A stretch of 64,000 nt of DNA from Vacuolonema iberomarrocanum LEGE 07170 (GCA_015207365.1 JADEXA010000001.1:1-64000); one strand, 5' to 3'. Shown: positions 19,206 to 28,648, counted from the first letter of the stretch. Made by a program: numbers and translations. Notes: generated by a model not told the origin, from the sequence alone.

Positions 19206-20471
19206 ATGGGCTACTACATTTCGCCACGCTTCCTCGATAAGCTGTCAGTGCACATTACTAAGAATTACCTGAAACTACCAGGTGTACGCGTGCCACTGAT
19301 TTTGGGAGTGCATGGGCGTAAGGGTGAAGGCAAAACCTTCATGTGCGAATTGGTGTTTGAGCGCATGGGCCTGGAAGTAGTGCACATCTCGGCAGGGGAA
19401 CTGGAAAGCCCCGATGCGGGTGACCCAGCACGGCTAATTCGGCTGCGTTATCGGGAGGCCGCAGAATTGGTAAAAGTGCGCGGGCATATGGCCGTGCTGA
19501 TGATTAATGATGTGGATGCCGGAATTGGCCGGGTCGATGCCCAGACGCAATACACCGTCAACACGCAACTGGTAAATGCGACGTTGATGAATATTGCCGA
19601 CAATCCAACCAATGTGCAGCTACCAGGAAGCTATGATCCGGAACCGATTCAGAGAATTCCGATTCTTTTAACGGGGAATGATTTTGCCACGCTGTATGCG
19701 CCGCTGATTCGGGATGGGCGGATGGAGAAGTTTTTTTGGGATCCCGATCGCAGCGATCGCCTGGGTATTATCGGCGGCATCTTCGATGAAGAACTTCGTC
19801 CCGATGAGGTTGAGTCGCTGGTCGAACAGTTTCCGCAGCAGTCCATCGATTTTTTTAGTGCGCTGCGATCGCAACTCTATGACGAGCAGGTACGGGATCT
19901 GATCCAATCCGTTGGCATCGATCGCATTGCCAAGCAGGTCGTCCATAGCGATGGCAAACCCACTGAGTTTCATCGCCCCAACTTTAGCCTGCCGCACCTG
20001 TTCGAGCTGGGGCAACGCATGGTGCGAGAGCAGGAGCGCATCCGAGAACTGCGGCTGGTAGAGGCATATCACACCACGCTCCAAGGCAACAGCCAACGAC
20101 CAGACACAACGCCACCTATCCAGGAACAAGAGCAGGAAGCTGAGCATTCCCCGAATCAACCCGTTGCTCCGAGCATGGCACCGCAAAATGGGTCTAGTGT
20201 GGGCGTACCCGATGGGGCGATCGCTGAGCTGGAGCGTTTGCTCGCGAGTAATCACCAAGTCGGCATCGAGTATGTGGATGAGCGCCGTTTTCGGACGGGC
20301 TCATGGCAGTGCTACGGCACATTCAAGAGTACGTTGGATGTGGCGATCGCTGGACTTAAAGCCTGCATAGCGGAATATCCTCGGGCTTATGTTCGCATCG
20401 TTGGCATTAGCCCCGAGCGGCGGCGCGTCGCCGAAACCATCGTGCAACGACCCGAGGCAGTACACCGATAA
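19206..20471 (+). CDS. rca: Rubisco activase with RbcS-like (SSUL) C-terminus
   Basis: A cyanobacterial AAA+ Rubisco activase of 421 aa. It removes inhibitory sugar phosphates from Rubisco and, in cyanobacteria, joins the carboxysome condensate. Walker A GRKGEGKT is at residues 37-44, and Walker B is MINDVDAG. RDGRMEKFFWDP is the family sensor region. A Gln/Pro-rich linker (about 295-335) leads to the SSUL domain at about 342-421 (GIEYVDERRFRTGSWQCYG, YVRIVGISPERRRVAETIV), which resembles RbcS and the CcmM repeats and binds Rubisco. No rbcL, rbcX or rbcS is adjacent. The start is the first ATG; an AGAGGA lies somewhat far upstream. Confidence 0.95.
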   Translation: MGYYISPRFLDKLSVHITKNYLKLPGVRVPLILGVHGRKGEGKTFMCELVFERMGLEVVHISAGELESPDAGDPARLIRLRYREAAELVKVRGHMAVLMINDVDAGIGRVDAQTQYTVNTQLVNATLMNIADNPTNVQLPGSYDPEPIQRIPILLTGNDFATLYAPLIRDGRMEKFFWDPDRSDRLGIIGGIFDEELRPDEVESLVEQFPQQSIDFFSALRSQLYDEQVRDLIQSVGIDRIAKQVVHSDGKPTEFHRPNFSLPHLFELGQRMVREQERIRELRLVEAYHTTLQGNSQRPDTTPPIQEQEQEAEHSPNQPVAPSMAPQNGSSVGVPDGAIAELERLLASNHQVGIEYVDERRFRTGSWQCYGTFKSTLDVAIAGLKACIAEYPRAYVRIVGISPERRRVAETIVQRPEAVHR

Positions 20472-20526
20472 AAGGATTTCTTAGGAGCCGTTGGCTTCGA
20501 CTGCGCTCAGCCAGCTAGTCAGAGCA

Positions 20527-21273
20527 TTACCCCTCCGGTGGAGCCTCATCCACCCAGGCAGGAATATAACCCCAGCCTTTTTTCAGATGACGTTCGTGGG
20601 TGCGGTAGTGGGGATCTTTTTCACCAACCAAGGCCCAAAATTGCTTGGAATGATCGAGATGGATGGTGTGGCAAAGCTCATGGACAAAGACGTAGTGCAC
20701 CAGTTCGGGGGGTAGAAACAGCAACTTGGCATTGAGACTAATGCTCTTGCGGCTAGAGCAGCTTGCCCAGCGCGTTTTTTGGCGGCGAATCGTGGCACGG
20801 CTGTAGGGTAAATCCACATCCTGACTGACGCGACGCAACCAGGATGTGAGATGGTAACGAGCACTGTGGTGCAGCCATTGGTGGAGCACATTCTGGCAGG
20901 CGGCGCGATCGCCCGTGGCTCCGGTTAGTTGCAAATGCTGCTGGCCCGTTACTGTCGCCATCAGCTGGGGAGCCGACGTTGGTTGATAGCTCACCGTCCA
21001 GGTTTCGGGAACAGCGCGGAGAGCAATCTCCTTGGGCAACCATTCGGTGGGTGCTGGGACGATCGCCCGCTCCTCCTGCTCCAGGCGATCGAGGGTGCGG
21101 GCAATCCAACTGCGGCGCGTTTCGACGAGGGCGGGCACATCGCTCAAGTCGAAGTGTTTGGGCACCACCACTTCGATGGCGCGGCGGTGAGAGATGCGAA
21201 TGCTAACGTTCTTGGCGCGGGGGCTAATCCGAATGTTGTAGTCCGGCAATGGCGCAAGGTCGGTGCGATTCAT
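20527..21273 (-). CDS. YgjP-type zinc metallopeptidase (DUF45)
   Basis: A 248-aa protein of the YgjP/DUF45 family, related to WLM and SprT peptidases. The zinc site is VHELCHTIHLDHSKQFW: HExxH plus a third His downstream. RQKTRWASCSSRKSISLN is the conserved region before it. There is no signal peptide, so it is cytoplasmic. The physiological substrate is unknown in the family. It is convergent with rca, 55 bases apart. Confidence 0.88.
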   Translation of the reverse strand: MNRTDLAPLPDYNIRISPRAKNVSIRISHRRAIEVVVPKHFDLSDVPALVETRRSWIARTLDRLEQEERAIVPAPTEWLPKEIALRAVPETWTVSYQPTSAPQLMATVTGQQHLQLTGATGDRAACQNVLHQWLHHSARYHLTSWLRRVSQDVDLPYSRATIRRQKTRWASCSSRKSISLNAKLLFLPPELVHYVFVHELCHTIHLDHSKQFWALVGEKDPHYRTHERHLKKGWGYIPAWVDEAPPEG

Positions 21274-21344
21274 CGATCGAATTAGAAATGTGAATTAGAA
21301 AAATGTCAGGGCGTTGTAGGGATGATTGAGCGAAGACGCTTGAT

Positions 21345-21630
21345 TTTAACGCAGATGAATGCAGACAAACGCAGATAAGACAACGCAGATGAATACGGAT
21401 TGTATGGGGTTCATTTAGTCGCTTGTATATCGCTTAGAATAGCGATTGCTTTCAAGGCAAATGCCAGTTCAGACGATGGTTGGCTTGGCTGGAATATTTA
21501 CCAGACGTGAATTGCGCGATCGCTTATCCTCCAAACTAAAATTTCCCACCCGCACCGACGCACTTCATTTCATATCGGGCTCTCTGGCTTTTTATCTGCG
21601 GCCATCTGTGTTTATCTGCGTTCCACTTTC
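21345..21630. repeat. Short GCAGATgAAcGCAGA-type repeats flanking a gap
   Basis: GCAGATGAATGCAGACAAAC and further GCAGAT units fill about 21350-21400. The reverse-oriented TTTATCTGCG occurs twice at 21590-21620 and runs into the 3' end of the Nudix gene. A related run, AATGCAGATAAATGGGG, lies at about 60554. Nothing else is supported in 21274-21591. Confidence 0.5.
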
Positions 21631-22065
21631 CAACTCATTCGCCACGAAACGATCCCAAAACTCCAAAAGAATCGTGTGGTGAGGAGCAGCGATCGCTCGT
21701 GTTTCTTGCAATTTGGATGAGAAGGCTGCTCCCCTGCGGACATCTTCGATGGGAACCAACTTCAGGTCAGCCCCTTCCTGCAAGGTGAGGGCATCAATCG
21801 GTACGTTAAGAGGCGCGTGGAACACATGACGAACAACGGCTCCATCGTCGTAGGCGTGAAACTTGAGGAGCGTCGGTGGGGCATAGGCGATTTCTTCGAG
21901 TAGCTCCCGATGCATGGCAACCTCCGGGGCTTCTCCGGGCTCAAGGTGCCCGCCAAAGAAGGCCCATAGTCCTGGAAAGCGGATGGTGGGAATGTCGTCG
22001 CGCAGTTGTAGGAGAAAATGGCTGTCGTGGTGAAGAATGGCGATCGCCGCTTGAATGGGAGTCAT
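21592..22065 (-). CDS. Nudix hydrolase
   Basis: A 157-aa Nudix protein that would hydrolyse a nucleoside diphosphate derivative. The Nudix box is complete: GGHLEPGEAPEVAMHRELLEEI at about residues 38-59, with all Mg-binding glutamates. The substrate cannot be told. Its ATG overlaps the stop of the upstream OB-fold gene, so the two are translationally coupled. The last residues (TQINTDGRR) are encoded by the GCAGAT-type repeat and are probably not native. Confidence 0.88.
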   Translation of the reverse strand: MTPIQAAIAILHHDSHFLLQLRDDIPTIRFPGLWAFFGGHLEPGEAPEVAMHRELLEEIAYAPPTLLKFHAYDDGAVVRHVFHAPLNVPIDALTLQEGADLKLVPIEDVRRGAAFSSKLQETRAIAAPHHTILLEFWDRFVANELESGTQINTDGRR

Positions 22066-22523
22066 GGGAGAGAGAGAGGAGAGGGAATATCAGGCAGGTG
22101 TTCGACTAAGTACACTTCAGCGGGAATAGCCTCGGTGTCAAATGCTTCGACCTGCACATCGCCTCTAATTCTGGCAGATTCCCCCGGCTGTCGTGTCGTG
22201 TCGGCCGACACCACCCACAAGCTGCCGCTGCCATCTTGCAGTTCAACAATTTGCCCACCAACCAAAGGAACGCGATCGCCCACGATGCCTTCCACCGTCA
22301 CTGTTGCTCCTGCCAAGAAGGGATTTTGGCGGATAGCCGCGATCGCAATTGGCCGTCCCAGCGCCACTTGTAGCCGCACTCGCACTGGAGGCAGCGCCAG
22401 AAGTACCAGCACCAGGAGGAGCGCAAGCCCACTACTCAAAATGATCCGTACCAATAGGGGCGATCGCCCGCTTGGCGGAGCTGTCCCCTCTCCAGAAGGT
22501 AGAGACTTACGATGTTTTCTCAC
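22062..22523 (-). CDS. Membrane-anchored protein, probable OB-fold
   Basis: A 153-aa protein I do not recognise by name. Residues 1-24 are basic, 25-48 form one transmembrane helix (LVRIILSSGLALLLVLVLLAL), and the rest is a beta-rich domain (ATVTVEGIVGDRVPLVGGQIVELQDGSG) that looks like an OB-fold of the kind found in cytochrome c maturation or nucleic acid-binding proteins. It probably faces the periplasm. It overlaps the Nudix gene start by four bases. Confidence 0.65.
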   Translation of the reverse strand: MRKHRKSLPSGEGTAPPSGRSPLLVRIILSSGLALLLVLVLLALPPVRVRLQVALGRPIAIAAIRQNPFLAGATVTVEGIVGDRVPLVGGQIVELQDGSGSLWVVSADTTRQPGESARIRGDVQVEAFDTEAIPAEVYLVEHLPDIPSPLSLP

Positions 22524-22570
22524 AATCCATCACAACCTCAAGCGAAAACCGGGCACTCCTCATTATCCTT

Positions 22571-22645
22571 AGGACTGACGCAAAGCTTGCGTCAGTCCTG
22601 AGCAAATTTGTTGAGGTTGTGGTCGCGTCGCGACCACAACCTCAA
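22571..22645. repeat. Double hairpin, family F (F1)
   Basis: Hairpin one is AGGACTGACGCAA, 3-base loop and complement (22571-22599). Hairpin two is TTGAGGTTGTGGTCGCG with complement (22611-22645). It lies in the divergent gap between the OB-fold gene and folD, followed by B2. Related copies are at 31850 and 32126, with a decayed one at 13816. Confidence 0.8.
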
Positions 22646-22671
22646 CTTCATCCCCGAGATTTAAACGATTA

Positions 22672-22755
22672 GATGAGGTCAGATATTTTTTTGAAAGCCA
22701 TGCACTGCATGGCTTTCAAAAAAATCTTGGCTTTACTCAAGCGCGTAGCGCTATA
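22672..22755. repeat. Palindrome, family B (B2)
   Basis: The stem ATTTTTTTGAAAGCCATGCA and its complement with a 1-base loop are flanked on the right by TTTACTCAAGCGCGTAGCGCT, the family B end. It lies 56 bases upstream of folD, so folD is transcribed from within or just after it. Confidence 0.75.
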
Positions 22756-22810
22756 AAATCAACAACTCCCATTATCCTGATAGTTTGGCAACAACGGGAG
22801 GAACCTGGTC

Positions 22811-23677
22811 ATGGCAACAATTCTTGATGGCAAAGCGCTAGCCAAAACAATGCAGAGCCAGTTGGCTGAGAAAGTCGCTAAATTCACCGAACAGGGGCAT
22901 CGTCCCCCTGGTTTAGCAGTGCTCATGGTTGGCGACAATCCGGCCAGCGCCACCTATGTCCGCAATAAAGAGCGAGCCTGCGCAAAAATTGGCATTGCCA
23001 CCCTGGGTCAACATTTTCCGGCTGATATCTTTCAAGAAGTGTTGATGGACACCATTTCTGACCTGAATAACAACGATCGCGTCGATGGCATTCTGGTGCA
23101 ACTGCCGCTCCCCGGTTCCCTCGATTCCGTTACCCTGCTCAACCATATCGATCCAGATAAAGATGCCGATGGGCTCCATCCCATCAATCTAGGACGCTTA
23201 CTACGGGGAGAGATAGGGCTCCGAAGCTGCACACCATCTGGAGTGATGCGCCTGTTGGGGGAATACGATATTGACCTAACCGGGAAACGCGTCGTTGTCG
23301 TGGGTCGCAGCATTTTGGTAGGCAAGCCCTTGGCGTTGATGTGTCTGGAGGCCAATGCAACGGTAACGATCGCCCATTCTCGCACCACCAATTTGAGTGA
23401 ACTCACCCGCTCCGCTGATGTTCTGGTTGCGGCCATTGGGCGTCCCGAAATGATCACCGCCGACATGGTGAAACCGGGAGCCGTTGTGATTGATGTCGGT
23501 ATTAATCGGGTCGAGGATGAAAAAGGGGTACGCCTAGTCGGGGATGTCGCCACCCAAGATGTCGCGGCGGTTGCCGATGCCATCACCCCTGTTCCCGGCG
23601 GCATTGGCCCCATGACGGTGACAATGCTGTTGGAGAACACCGTCCTCAGCTATCAGCGGCGGTTGGGATTGATTTGA
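22811..23677 (+). CDS. folD: Methylenetetrahydrofolate dehydrogenase/cyclohydrolase FolD
   Basis: A bifunctional cytoplasmic enzyme that interconverts 5,10-methylene-THF, 5,10-methenyl-THF and 10-formyl-THF with NADP. It has 288 aa, normal length. The catalytic Lys lies in [20 protein letters not shown] is the substrate site, [15 protein letters not shown] binds NADP, and [11 protein letters not shown] is the C-terminal signature. GAGGAACC precedes the ATG. crtE follows 106 bases downstream on the same strand, and the two are probably co-transcribed. Confidence 0.97.
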   Translation: MATILDGKALAKTMQSQLAEKVAKFTEQGHRPPGLAVLMVGDNPASATYVRNKERACAKIGIATLGQHFPADIFQEVLMDTISDLNNNDRVDGILVQLPLPGSLDSVTLLNHIDPDKDADGLHPINLGRLLRGEIGLRSCTPSGVMRLLGEYDIDLTGKRVVVVGRSILVGKPLALMCLEANATVTIAHSRTTNLSELTRSADVLVAAIGRPEMITADMVKPGAVVIDVGINRVEDEKGVRLVGDVATQDVAAVADAITPVPGGIGPMTVTMLLENTVLSYQRRLGLI

Positions 23678-23783
23678 TACTTTGTGCTGAAAGGGTACGG
23701 TTCCGCGATAAAGTTTGATTGCGATGAGTAATGTTGCTCGTGGTTTGATTGCAGACTGACGGTGCACAGCACCTTCCCCTCCT

Positions 23784-24707
23784 ATGACGAGTTCGCCTCA
23801 ACAGGACATTCAAAATTCCGTGACGTTTGATCTTTCTGCCTATTTGTCGGAACGACAGAAAGCGGTAGAAGTAGCGCTGGATCAGGCGATCGCCAACCGC
23901 TATCCCGAAACCATCTACAACGCAATGCGCTACTCCCTGATGGCCGGGGGCAAGCGGTTGCGACCCATCCTTTGCCTCAGCAGTTGTGAGTTAGTTGGCG
24001 GCACCGAAGCGATGGCCATGCCCGCGGCCTGTGCCCTGGAAATGATTCACACCATGTCGCTGATCCATGACGACCTACCTGCCATGGACAACGACGACTT
24101 TCGTCGGGGCAAACCCACCAACCACAAAGTCTATGGCGAAGACATTGCCATCCTAGCGGGAGATGGCCTGCTGACCTATGCCTTTGAGTTCATTGCTGCC
24201 CGTACGCAAGATGTGCCTGCCGATCGCATCTTGCAGGCGATTGTCCATCTCGGCAAAGCGGTTGGCCCTGGGGGCTTAGTTGGAGGTCAGGTGGTCGACC
24301 TGGAATCTGAGGGCAATCCCGATGTGACTGTTGAGACCCTCACCTGGATTCATCGCCACAAGACCGGAGCCTTACTCGAAGCTTGCGTTGCCTGCGGAGC
24401 GATTTTGGGTGGAGCCAGCAAGTCTGACCTAGCCAATCTATTGCAATACGCCCAGGATATTGGGTTAGCGTTTCAAATTGTTGATGACATCCTAGACATT
24501 ACCGCATCTCCCGAAGAGCTGGGTAAGACGGCTGGAAAGGATGCCCAAGCACAAAAAGCAACCTATCCCAGCTTTTGGGGACTCGATGCCTCGCGGCAAG
24601 AAGCAGATCGGTTGATTTCCCATGCCAAGTCCCTGCTCGATCCTTTTGGAGAACGGGCAGTGCCGCTACAGGCGATCGCCGACTACATCACCGCCCGCAC
24701 CCATTAA
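23784..24707 (+). CDS. crtE: Geranylgeranyl diphosphate synthase CrtE
   Basis: A trans-prenyltransferase that condenses IPP with allylic diphosphates to give the C20 precursor of carotenoids, the chlorophyll phytyl tail and quinones. It has 307 aa. The first Asp-rich motif is [17 protein letters not shown], the second is DDILD, and GGKRLRP binds IPP. Position and motifs match cyanobacterial CrtE. The DUF212 gene starts 24 bases after its stop, so folD-crtE-DUF212 reads as one unit. Confidence 0.95.
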   Translation: MTSSPQQDIQNSVTFDLSAYLSERQKAVEVALDQAIANRYPETIYNAMRYSLMAGGKRLRPILCLSSCELVGGTEAMAMPAACALEMIHTMSLIHDDLPAMDNDDFRRGKPTNHKVYGEDIAILAGDGLLTYAFEFIAARTQDVPADRILQAIVHLGKAVGPGGLVGGQVVDLESEGNPDVTVETLTWIHRHKTGALLEACVACGAILGGASKSDLANLLQYAQDIGLAFQIVDDILDITASPEELGKTAGKDAQAQKATYPSFWGLDASRQEADRLISHAKSLLDPFGERAVPLQAIADYITARTH

Positions 24708-24731
24708 TCGGCTTTCACTGGAGATTCATCC

Positions 24732-25184
24732 ATGCAGGACATCGGCAACATCTTTCAAAACTCCGTCCTCATCATCGCAGTGGTCGCCTGCTTGTTAGCT
24801 CAAGGATTAAAACTCATCATCGAAGGTATAACCCAGGGAAAAGTCACCTTTCGCACTCTGGTCGAAACGGGTGGGATGCCCAGTGCTCACTCGGCCCTGG
24901 TCACAGCGCTGGCCGCAGGGGTCGGGCAAACCTCTGGCTGGGAAACCCCTGAGTTTGCGATCGCCGTCCTCTTTGCCGTCATCGTTATGTACGACGCCAC
25001 GGGTGTGCGTCAAGCCGCTGGCAAGCAAGCCCGCATCCTCAACCAGATTGTGGATGAATTTTTCAAAGATGCCGAGTTCAACGAAGAACGCTTAAAGGAG
25101 CTTCTAGGTCATACCCCCGTGCAAGTGATCGCCGGATGTTTGCTCGGCATCGTTGTCTCTTGCATTGCTGCCCGTGCCTATTAG
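24732..25184 (+). CDS. Divergent PAP2-family membrane protein (DUF212)
   Basis: A 150-aa DUF212 (YuiD-like) protein, a divergent acid phosphatase/vanadium-haloperoxidase relative. It has helices at about 10-30, 50-65, 75-92 and 130-148, and the family motif GGMPSAHSALVTALA. The position after crtE, a common arrangement, suggests a role in prenyl diphosphate handling, but no activity is established to my knowledge. The gene ends just before the B3 and A4 palindromes. Confidence 0.88.
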   Translation: MQDIGNIFQNSVLIIAVVACLLAQGLKLIIEGITQGKVTFRTLVETGGMPSAHSALVTALAAGVGQTSGWETPEFAIAVLFAVIVMYDATGVRQAAGKQARILNQIVDEFFKDAEFNEERLKELLGHTPVQVIAGCLLGIVVSCIAARAY

Positions 25185-25200
25185 GTCGCTCAGCCGTGCG

Positions 25201-25289
25201 CATTGAGATTCGGCCTAATAATTTTTTGAAAGCCACGCACTGCGTGGCTTTCAAAAAATTATTTGGTTTTGGCTGAGCACGTAGCGCCC
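25201..25289. repeat. Palindrome, family B (B3)
   Basis: The 23+1+23 perfect stem (25217-25263) has inner arms TTGAAAGCCACGCA and complement and outer AATAATTTTT. It is followed by GGTTTTGGCTGAGCACGTAGCG, the family B end. It stands directly before A4, between convergent genes. Confidence 0.8.
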
Positions 25290-25293
25290 TGTA

Positions 25294-25396
25294 ATATCAA
25301 ATCCGGTTGAAGAACCCAACTATCGTTTTGACCCGCTGCAGTACAGCGGGTCAAAACGATAGTTGGGTTTTATGGCTATTTAACCGGATTTGATAT
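25294..25396. repeat. Long palindrome, family A (A4)
   Basis: A 103-bp copy with intact ATATCAAATCCGGTT ends. The stem reads ACTATCGTTTTGACCCGCTG against its exact complement, differing from A1 and A5 at paired positions on both arms. Confidence 0.85.
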
Positions 25397-25405
25397 AGTA
25401 GTCGA

Positions 25406-26002
25406 TTACCTCGGTAAGTACACGACGCGATTTTTTCGTGCCAACCGCTCGGCATTTGCCCGAAATCCTACCAGATAGCAGCGGGCAAGAATATCTGTTT
25501 TCAGTGTCGAGGGCACCGAGCAGAGCACCATAAACTGGGTCAGATCATTCTGCGTAATCCAGCGGGGCGTTAGCATCCAACGGGCGCTGCGATCCGTACG
25601 CTGAGCATAGACCCCCCAGTTATCTCCGGGAATGCTGCGGCTGAGCTGCGACGCGATCTTCGCTGTCACAAATCGACTGGTCGGCAACGCGTTGAACTGC
25701 ACGGAGAGGTTGCTGTGCAGATCCCGGTGATCCCGACGAGGAAACAACCCTCCAGCAAAGCGGACTCCTGTGGTCTGCAGATCAATGCCAAACGCAACAC
25801 CCTGGAGCGATCGCCACCGATATTTCCGTTTTACCTGCCGCTCTCGCAAGTGCTGCACAATCACTGAGATGCGGTAAATTGCTCGATCTGTTGGATCCTC
25901 TCCCAGGGACAGAGCGATTTTTTCCTCCTCCGTTAAATCCCAAAACTCTACCTTTTCCGCCGTTTCCGGCAAAAAAAACTCGAAATTCGTTACCTTTTGC
26001 AT
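25406..26002 (-). CDS. Hypothetical protein
   Basis: A 198-aa protein that I do not recognise. The N-terminus is acidic (FWDLTEEEKIALSLGEDPTDRAI), the middle and end are basic and arginine-rich, and there is no signal peptide or membrane helix. The ATG at 26002 is the first in frame. It is convergent with the DUF212 gene, ten bases from palindrome A4, and lies downstream of the caspase gene on the same strand after about 200 bases. A nucleic acid-related role would be a guess. Confidence 0.55.
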   Translation of the reverse strand: MQKVTNFEFFLPETAEKVEFWDLTEEEKIALSLGEDPTDRAIYRISVIVQHLRERQVKRKYRWRSLQGVAFGIDLQTTGVRFAGGLFPRRDHRDLHSNLSVQFNALPTSRFVTAKIASQLSRSIPGDNWGVYAQRTDRSARWMLTPRWITQNDLTQFMVLCSVPSTLKTDILARCYLVGFRANAERLARKNRVVYLPR

Positions 26003-26198
26003 AGCGATCGCATGGTTGAGTTGACGTAAGCCAGGGCGTGAAGCGGGTGGGGTGGGAAGTGCCCACCGACAGGCATTTAGCGTTAGTCAAACGATTCAGG
26101 AACATATCCAAGCCCTGACGGCTATCTTCACACTATCGTTCCTTTTCATCGCAATAGGCTAGATTCCGGGCGATCGCCCCCACTTCCTTCGCTATCCA

Positions 26199-28523
26199 TC
26201 AGGAGCGCACTTCTAGCAATGTCGTGAAGGCGGCGATCGCCCGAGTGCTAACGGTGCGAGAGCGAGACGAGATCTCAAACTCGGCCTCGCCACTGCGGGA
26301 TGCCCGATCCACATCGCCCAGAATGTCATCAATCAGAGAAAGCGGATCCCCGTCGCTGGCACGCACCGATCCGCGCGATTGCCCACGTCCCCGTGCGATC
26401 GTTTGGAGCCCTTGCAGCGCATTGCGAAGGGGTTCGGTACTCACCAAGGTAATCAGCTCCAAAAAGCCACTCCCTCGCAGAGTCACTACGACATCATCTT
26501 GCTGACGGGGAATGACCAGACGTTCGCCTGCCGCCACCCGAGCCGCTTCCTCGGGAGCATCCCACCGCGCCGGGTGCAGCACATCCACTTCCCCCCGAGA
26601 GTTGACCAGCAGGCAACTGGTATAGAGCGCCGTAGATTCATCATTGCGGATTTCCAGTTGCATTACATCGCCATCGGTGAAGGATTGCACAATCGCAGAA
26701 TCGCGGCTACCCGCGCTGTCGGTGCGCGTCGTGATCGGCAGGCGTGGCCCACTGGTGCGATTGGCCGAAAACACTTCGCCGCTGATTTGGAGGTCGGAGG
26801 TTGTGTTAGCGATCGCCCGCAACACCTTTGCCGCCAACAAGGTTTGGAAGCGAGGGATAAGCCGATTGACAGCTGCGGTAACGGCTTCGTTGCTGCTGCC
26901 ATCGGTTCGCGAAATAAACGCTAGCGCTGGAGTAAACAGACCATAGGCTTCGTTGCCGGGTAAATCTGCCTGGGTGCTCGGCGTCACCCGTTGTCGCAAG
27001 TCGTCGTTCATCCGCGCCAGGATGCAGTCCACGGAGGTTTGCTGATCCATTGTTACTGGACGCAGCCGACTCACCGACTGCCCATCCGCATCCGTGGTTT
27101 GCAGCACCGATGTGAGGGCGGCGATCGCCGCGTCAGATTCATCGTCCAGTGAGGGATCAAGGCCAACCACTAGCTCTGGATTGGCGGGCAAGCCGACGAT
27201 CCGTTCCCGCAGGAACATTCCCGGTTGGAGGCTTGAGGGATCCCCCGAAATAACGGTGCCGCGACCAACCAGAGGATTTCCGGTGATGCCGCTTTTCTGA
27301 ATGGCGATCGCCTCTCCGTCTGCTCCGGCGATCGCCTGCCCCCTTTGATCCCACACGGCAAAGATGGTGTCCGCATCACTCAACGTCTGGGCGGCAGTAC
27401 CCCCCAACCAAAACTCAACCGTGCCATCCGCCGCCACATCGGTAATCACCCCATCCGCTGCAGGGGTGCCCCATTCTGGCAAGAAGTAGAAGGACTGGCG
27501 ATCGTTCTCACTTCCTGGTTTCACTTCCATTACTGGCTCTTGCTCAAAGCCCCGCAGATCAGCTTCTGCATAGGTACTGCGCCGGAGGTTGGCCTGCACC
27601 GTTGTGAATTCCTGAGCCGCAGGCAGTTGCCACAAATAGCGGGTCAGCATGTAAGAAAATGCTCCGGCGTTGAAGTTGCCAAACACCGCATCAACCGCTT
27701 CCTGGTTGCAACTGGCCGACCCCAGCGCTACCCCTTTGGCAATCCCCTGGCTCCGCCGCTGCTGAAAGTCGTCCAATGACCAACCGTAATCCGCCATCAA
27801 TTGTTCTTGAAAGGCCAACTCTTCCTGACTGGCCACCAGGGACACCCCACTCCGTGCCAATCGCGAATCGCCAACCGATCGCACCGTTACATTACCCCGC
27901 GTCCCAGCTCCGGCATAGCAACTATCCAGCACCATTGTCACATTTTCGGTTTGTAGGGCGTGGCTGAGTAGGAATAGCGTGCGACCCATAATGTCGGACA
28001 CCACAATTTCCGAACCCGCTTGGTTCATATCGACCAGGTCATTGGGTACCAGGGTGCCATTGAGGCCGGGCGATTGGTTTGTCCCACAGGCTTCGATGCG
28101 AATGGGGTTGGGATCTACAATCCGCCCTCCATGCCCAGAGTAGTGGAATACCACCACATCCCCCGGTCGTGCCTGCGCAATTAGATGCTCCTGAAACGCC
28201 CGCAGGATGTTCTCGCGATTGGGAGTAAGGGTTGGATCGGTCTGGGTGTCAGCAAGGGTGACAATATCGGCGGGGTTAAACCTAAACCGATGCACCAGCA
28301 AATGATATTGCAGCGCCACGTCGTTCACGCAGCCATACAGATCACGAACAGGATCTGGATAAGCGTTGATGCCTACAAGTAACGCTAGCTTTCGAGGGGT
28401 TGTTTGTGCTAAGACCCGCCCAAATCGATCGGCCTGGCTAAAGAAATTGGCCTGACTGAGTCCAACCGTTGCCAGAGTAGACCCAAACAGTTGCAGAAAG
28501 TGACGACGCTTGAGGGAGGGCAT
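26199..28523 (-). CDS. Tat-exported caspase-fold protein with DUF4384
   Basis: A bacterial metacaspase (orthocaspase) of 774 aa. Residues 1-40 form a twin-arginine signal peptide (KRRHFLQLFGS, then a hydrophobic stretch to VLAQ). The p20-like C14 domain spans about 44-340, with catalytic His131 in FHYSGHGGR and Cys202 in LDSCYAGAG, both intact. A DUF4384-type domain lies at about 570-690 (FTDGDVMQLEIRNDESTALY, GEVDVLHP). Orthocaspases cleave after Arg or Lys. Export suggests it works in the periplasm or lumen. AGGAG lies nine bases before the ATG. It heads a block rich in other caspase-clan (CHAT) proteins. Confidence 0.9.
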   Translation of the reverse strand: MPSLKRRHFLQLFGSTLATVGLSQANFFSQADRFGRVLAQTTPRKLALLVGINAYPDPVRDLYGCVNDVALQYHLLVHRFRFNPADIVTLADTQTDPTLTPNRENILRAFQEHLIAQARPGDVVVFHYSGHGGRIVDPNPIRIEACGTNQSPGLNGTLVPNDLVDMNQAGSEIVVSDIMGRTLFLLSHALQTENVTMVLDSCYAGAGTRGNVTVRSVGDSRLARSGVSLVASQEELAFQEQLMADYGWSLDDFQQRRSQGIAKGVALGSASCNQEAVDAVFGNFNAGAFSYMLTRYLWQLPAAQEFTTVQANLRRSTYAEADLRGFEQEPVMEVKPGSENDRQSFYFLPEWGTPAADGVITDVAADGTVEFWLGGTAAQTLSDADTIFAVWDQRGQAIAGADGEAIAIQKSGITGNPLVGRGTVISGDPSSLQPGMFLRERIVGLPANPELVVGLDPSLDDESDAAIAALTSVLQTTDADGQSVSRLRPVTMDQQTSVDCILARMNDDLRQRVTPSTQADLPGNEAYGLFTPALAFISRTDGSSNEAVTAAVNRLIPRFQTLLAAKVLRAIANTTSDLQISGEVFSANRTSGPRLPITTRTDSAGSRDSAIVQSFTDGDVMQLEIRNDESTALYTSCLLVNSRGEVDVLHPARWDAPEEAARVAAGERLVIPRQQDDVVVTLRGSGFLELITLVSTEPLRNALQGLQTIARGRGQSRGSVRASDGDPLSLIDDILGDVDRASRSGEAEFEISSRSRTVSTRAIAAFTTLLEVRS

Positions 28524-28648
28524 GAACTCAATCTCCTGAGCAGAAACGCAAAGTAGCTGACGGCGTTACCCCCAGGCAACCCCGTCAAAACAACGTAGTA
28601 ATCACCACGCTGAGGGTATGCGATCGCAGCGATCGCCCCTAACATTCC

